Assembly (NCBI GenBank): GCA_902795555.1
Contig: CADBLV010000248.1
Coordinates: forward strand, 1-7,802
Length of the DNA stretch: 7,802 nt
Source of the DNA: an uncultured Eubacteriales bacterium
GTDB lineage: Bacteria > Bacillota_A > Clostridia > Christensenellales > Aristaeellaceae
Direction: 5' to 3'
The notes under the pieces are model-generated. The model ran no database searches, was not told the DNA's origin, and saw nothing but the letters and a program-made list of their open reading frames with translations. Position numbers and translations under genes: made by a program. Every line of letters begins with the position of its first letter. Positions within the stretch are counted from its first letter, which is position 1. Positions 6,686 through 7,802 of the stretch are shown in pieces.

Positions 6686-7324
6686 ATGGCCGCTGATATC
6701 AACAGTTCCCAGGAATGCCTGAAGGCGATCGAAGCCCTGAAAAACGGCATGGCTTCCGCGAGGAGAAGCCTGATCAATAACGACACCTGCGTTGTGAACC
6801 GGAATCTGATGCAGGCGCAGCTGGAATATCTGGAAGATCATCTGCCGGACACAGTGGCCAAAGCGGCGGAGATCGTCGAGCAGGAAGAGACGATTCGCCG
6901 GGAGACCGAGGCAAAGCAGAACGAAATCCTCGAAAGCGCCACCACTCAGGCTCAGAGCATGATGACCGAAGCTTCCCAGAAGGCGCAGCAGATGATGGAA
7001 CAGGCCAGCTATGAGGCCAATGCCATGATGGACCGGGCGCGCCAGGAGGCAGGCGGATGCGTCGAAGCGGCCAAGGCTGAAGCACAGCGGATTATCGAGG
7101 AAGCGGAGAAGAAGGCCCAGCAGATGGTCGACGAAGAAAGCATCGTCCGACGGGCCCGGGTCGAAAGCGAGGAACTGCGGGAAAGCGCCCGGCAGGAATC
7201 GGCCATGCTGCATAAGAACACCCTGGATTACATCGACTCCCTGCTGGCGGACACGGACCGGAAACTGAGCGAGCTGATCAACAGCATCCGGCTGGAACGC
7301 AGCGAGATTCAGAACCATCGGTAA
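6686..7324 (+). CDS. Coiled-coil protein with hendecad repeats, SepIVA-like candidate
   Basis: A 212-residue soluble, highly charged protein with no signal peptide or membrane segment. Residues 1-66 form a short helical head with a CVVNR motif at 35-39, followed by helices LEYLEDHLP and VAKAAEIVEQEE. Residues 78-154 consist of seven successive 11-residue units of the form A-Q-x-M-M-x-x-A-x-x-x, starting at 78, 89, 100, 111, 122, 133 and 144. Such hendecads favour a right-handed coiled coil, as in the b subunit of F-type ATP synthase; similar proteins are often annotated as ATPase or V-type subunit H only because of that likeness. The tail (155-212) is charged helix. Head motif, repeat type and position after coaD recall actinobacterial SepIVA, a division/envelope factor; this comparison is from memory. 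The ATG has ggaggag about 9 nt upstream. It is the last gene before the terminator. Confidence 0.88.
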   Translation: MAADINSSQECLKAIEALKNGMASARRSLINNDTCVVNRNLMQAQLEYLEDHLPDTVAKAAEIVEQEETIRRETEAKQNEILESATTQAQSMMTEASQKAQQMMEQASYEANAMMDRARQEAGGCVEAAKAEAQRIIEEAEKKAQQMVDEESIVRRARVESEELRESARQESAMLHKNTLDYIDSLLADTDRKLSELINSIRLERSEIQNHR

Positions 7325-7327
7325 GAC

Positions 7328-7409
7328 GCGGGAGGGGCTGCCGGAAGGGCCTTGAAACGAGAACGGAAATGCCGATCGTATGCGGGCGGGGCTGCCGGAA
7401 GGGCCTTGA
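7328..7409 (+). repeat. Pair of ~28-bp intergenic direct repeats, period 54 bp
   Basis: Bases 7328-7355 and 7382-7409 are the same over 28 positions except position 6 (A at 7333, C at 7387); the last 22 bases are identical, including the core ctgccggaagggcc. A 26-bp spacer separates them, and the sequence after the second copy weakly resembles that spacer (gaga...cggaa), so the true unit may be a ~54-bp tandem repeat. The second copy can form a small hairpin, ggcct (7402-7406) with aggcc (7414-7418). The repeats begin four bases after the stop of the coiled-coil gene, so they would lie in its 3' UTR. Function unknown. Confidence 0.85.
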
Positions 7410-7459
7410 TGAGAGGCCGGAACAGAAGCGTTTCGGGCAATGAAGGTCAATATGCACAA

Positions 7460-7503
7460 AAAGAAGGGAATGGATTTTGTACAATCGGTTCATTTCCTTT
7501 TTT
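7460..7503 (+). terminator. Probable Rho-independent terminator after the coiled-coil gene
   Basis: Bases 7460-7472 (aaagaagggaatg) pair along all 13 positions with 7491-7503 (catttcctttttt), using two G-U pairs. The intervening 18 bases can form an inner stem of gatt (7473-7476) with aatc (7483-7486). The 3' arm ends in six T residues at 7498-7503. Because the T run pairs with an A-rich 5' arm, the structure could work in both directions. The stem has only three G-C pairs, so strength is uncertain. It is the only terminator-like structure I found in the window, and its position between the operon and the next promoter makes sense. Confidence 0.55.
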
Positions 7504-7521
7504 GCTGCTTTCGGATATAAT
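7493..7521 (+). promoter_or_regulatory. Sigma-A type promoter for the ABC-transporter gene
   Basis: A perfect -10 box TATAAT lies at 7516-7521. At 17 bp upstream the -35 position (7493-7498, tttcct) matches TTGACA poorly (3 of 6), and no TG extended -10 is present, so the promoter may need an activator or be of moderate strength. Transcription would begin near 7528, about 44 nt before the ATG at 7572. The -35 region falls within the 3' arm of the terminator. Confidence 0.65.
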
Positions 7522-7534
7522 AAGATCACAGAAA

Positions 7535-7549
7535 CGGGAGAAAGTCCCG
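7535..7549 (+). other. 5'UTR hairpin / small inverted repeat before the ABC gene
   Basis: The arms cggga (7535-7539) and tcccg (7545-7549) form a perfect 5-bp stem around the loop gaaag. It starts about 7 nt after the predicted transcription start and ends 6 nt before the aggagg ribosome site (7556-7561). It could stabilise the mRNA 5' end, or as DNA serve as a small operator downstream of the promoter. No known operator consensus is matched. Confidence 0.45.
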
Positions 7550-7571
7550 AAAACGAGGAGGAAAATAGCCT

Positions 7572-7802
7572 ATGGCCAGTGTATCTCTCCAGCATATCTA
7601 CAAGGTATATTCCGGAAACGTGACCGCTGTCAGCGACTTCTGCCTGGACATTGAAGACAAGGAATTCATCGTTCTGGTCGGACCTTCCGGATGTGGGAAA
7701 TCCACAACCCTGCGCATGGTGGCCGGACTGGAAGAAATTTCCGACGGCGAACTGTACATCGGCGACAAGCTGGTGAATGACGTGGCTCCGAAGGATCGCG
7801 AC
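7572..7802 (+). CDS. ABC transporter ATP-binding protein, MsmX/UgpC-type, 5' part
   Basis: The first 77 residues of an ABC ATPase, cut by the window end. The protein starts [16 protein letters not shown], has the Walker A motif GPSGCGKST at 37-45, and continues [32 protein letters not shown]. The run from Walker A through R-M-V-A-G-L-E to V-N-D-V-x-P-K-D-R-D is characteristic of the MsmX/MsmK/UgpC/MalK group, which energises carbohydrate importers at the inner face of the membrane; one such ATPase often serves several sugar permeases in Firmicutes. The Q-loop, signature motif, Walker B and the C-terminal regulatory TOBE region lie outside the window. The start has aggagg 10 nt upstream. It has its own promoter and is separated from the preceding operon by 247 bp with a terminator, so it is regulated independently. 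The substrate cannot be told from this part. Confidence 0.95.
   Translation, partial: MASVSLQHIYKVYSGNVTAVSDFCLDIEDKEFIVLVGPSGCGKSTTLRMVAGLEEISDGELYIGDKLVNDVAPKDRD

Noticed and set aside
7328..7409. The repeat pair as a CRISPR array remnant.
   Set aside because: Only two copies are present, the spacer itself is partly similar to the sequence after copy two, there is no cas gene, and the position in a 3' UTR fits a tandem repeat better.
7426..7440. gaagcgtttc as a CcpA cre site upstream of the ABC gene.
   Set aside because: Only the central bases fit the cre consensus; both outer TG/CA positions are missing and the site is about 90 bp upstream of the predicted transcription start.
6506..7459. 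A 317-codon minus-strand frame containing a repeated QGPSGSP peptide.
   Set aside because: The peptide repeat is only the translation of the intergenic direct repeat; the rest is antisense to coaD and the coiled-coil gene, with no family motif.
7352..7654. A 100-codon + strand frame running through the intergenic region into the ABC gene.
   Set aside because: It covers the terminator and promoter, overlaps the true start at 7572 in another frame, and has no ribosome site or domain.

Overview
The window is a dense run of genes, all on the + strand, with high GC in the coding parts. It looks like chromosomal housekeeping DNA from a Gram-positive anaerobe of the class Clostridia, probably gut-associated. 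Reasons: a DUF711/PFL-like protein, an Obg GTPase with the C-terminal OCT domain, a Clostridia-type MurC, strong purine-rich Shine-Dalgarno sites, and an MsmX/UgpC-type sugar ABC ATPase. A Christensenellales-like lineage is possible, but that is a guess. There is no sign of phage, transposon, CRISPR or tRNA/rRNA genes.

Layout: the 3' end of a DUF711 gene (to 391); obgE (425-1693); a YhbY-type CRM-domain RNA-binding protein (1709-1996); murC (best start TTG 2047, to 3465); alr (3499-4653); an unrecognised five-helix membrane protein overlapping alr by 4 bp (4650-5480); a 101-bp gap; rsmD (best start 5582, to 6148); coaD (6168-6653); and a coiled-coil protein with seven consecutive 11-residue repeats (6686-7324). 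A 247-bp intergenic region follows. It carries two copies of a ~28-bp repeat, a probable intrinsic terminator, a TATAAT promoter and a 5'UTR hairpin. The 5' end of an ABC-transporter ATPase gene (7572 onward) closes the window.

Short gaps and two ATGA-type junctions suggest that obgE through the coiled-coil gene is read as one long unit, or two if the 101-bp gap hides a promoter. It mixes ribosome maturation (ObgE, YhbY, RsmD), peptidoglycan precursor supply (Alr makes D-Ala, MurC adds L-Ala to UDP-MurNAc), CoA synthesis (CoaD) and perhaps envelope growth or division (membrane protein, coiled-coil protein). The transcript appears to end near 7460-7503, and a new transcript for sugar uptake starts near 7528.

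The points most worth following are the resemblance of the coiled-coil protein and its position next to coaD to the actinobacterial division factor SepIVA, the uncharacterised membrane protein coupled to alr, and the repeat/terminator/promoter cluster before the ABC gene. I found no convincing wholly new multi-gene system.
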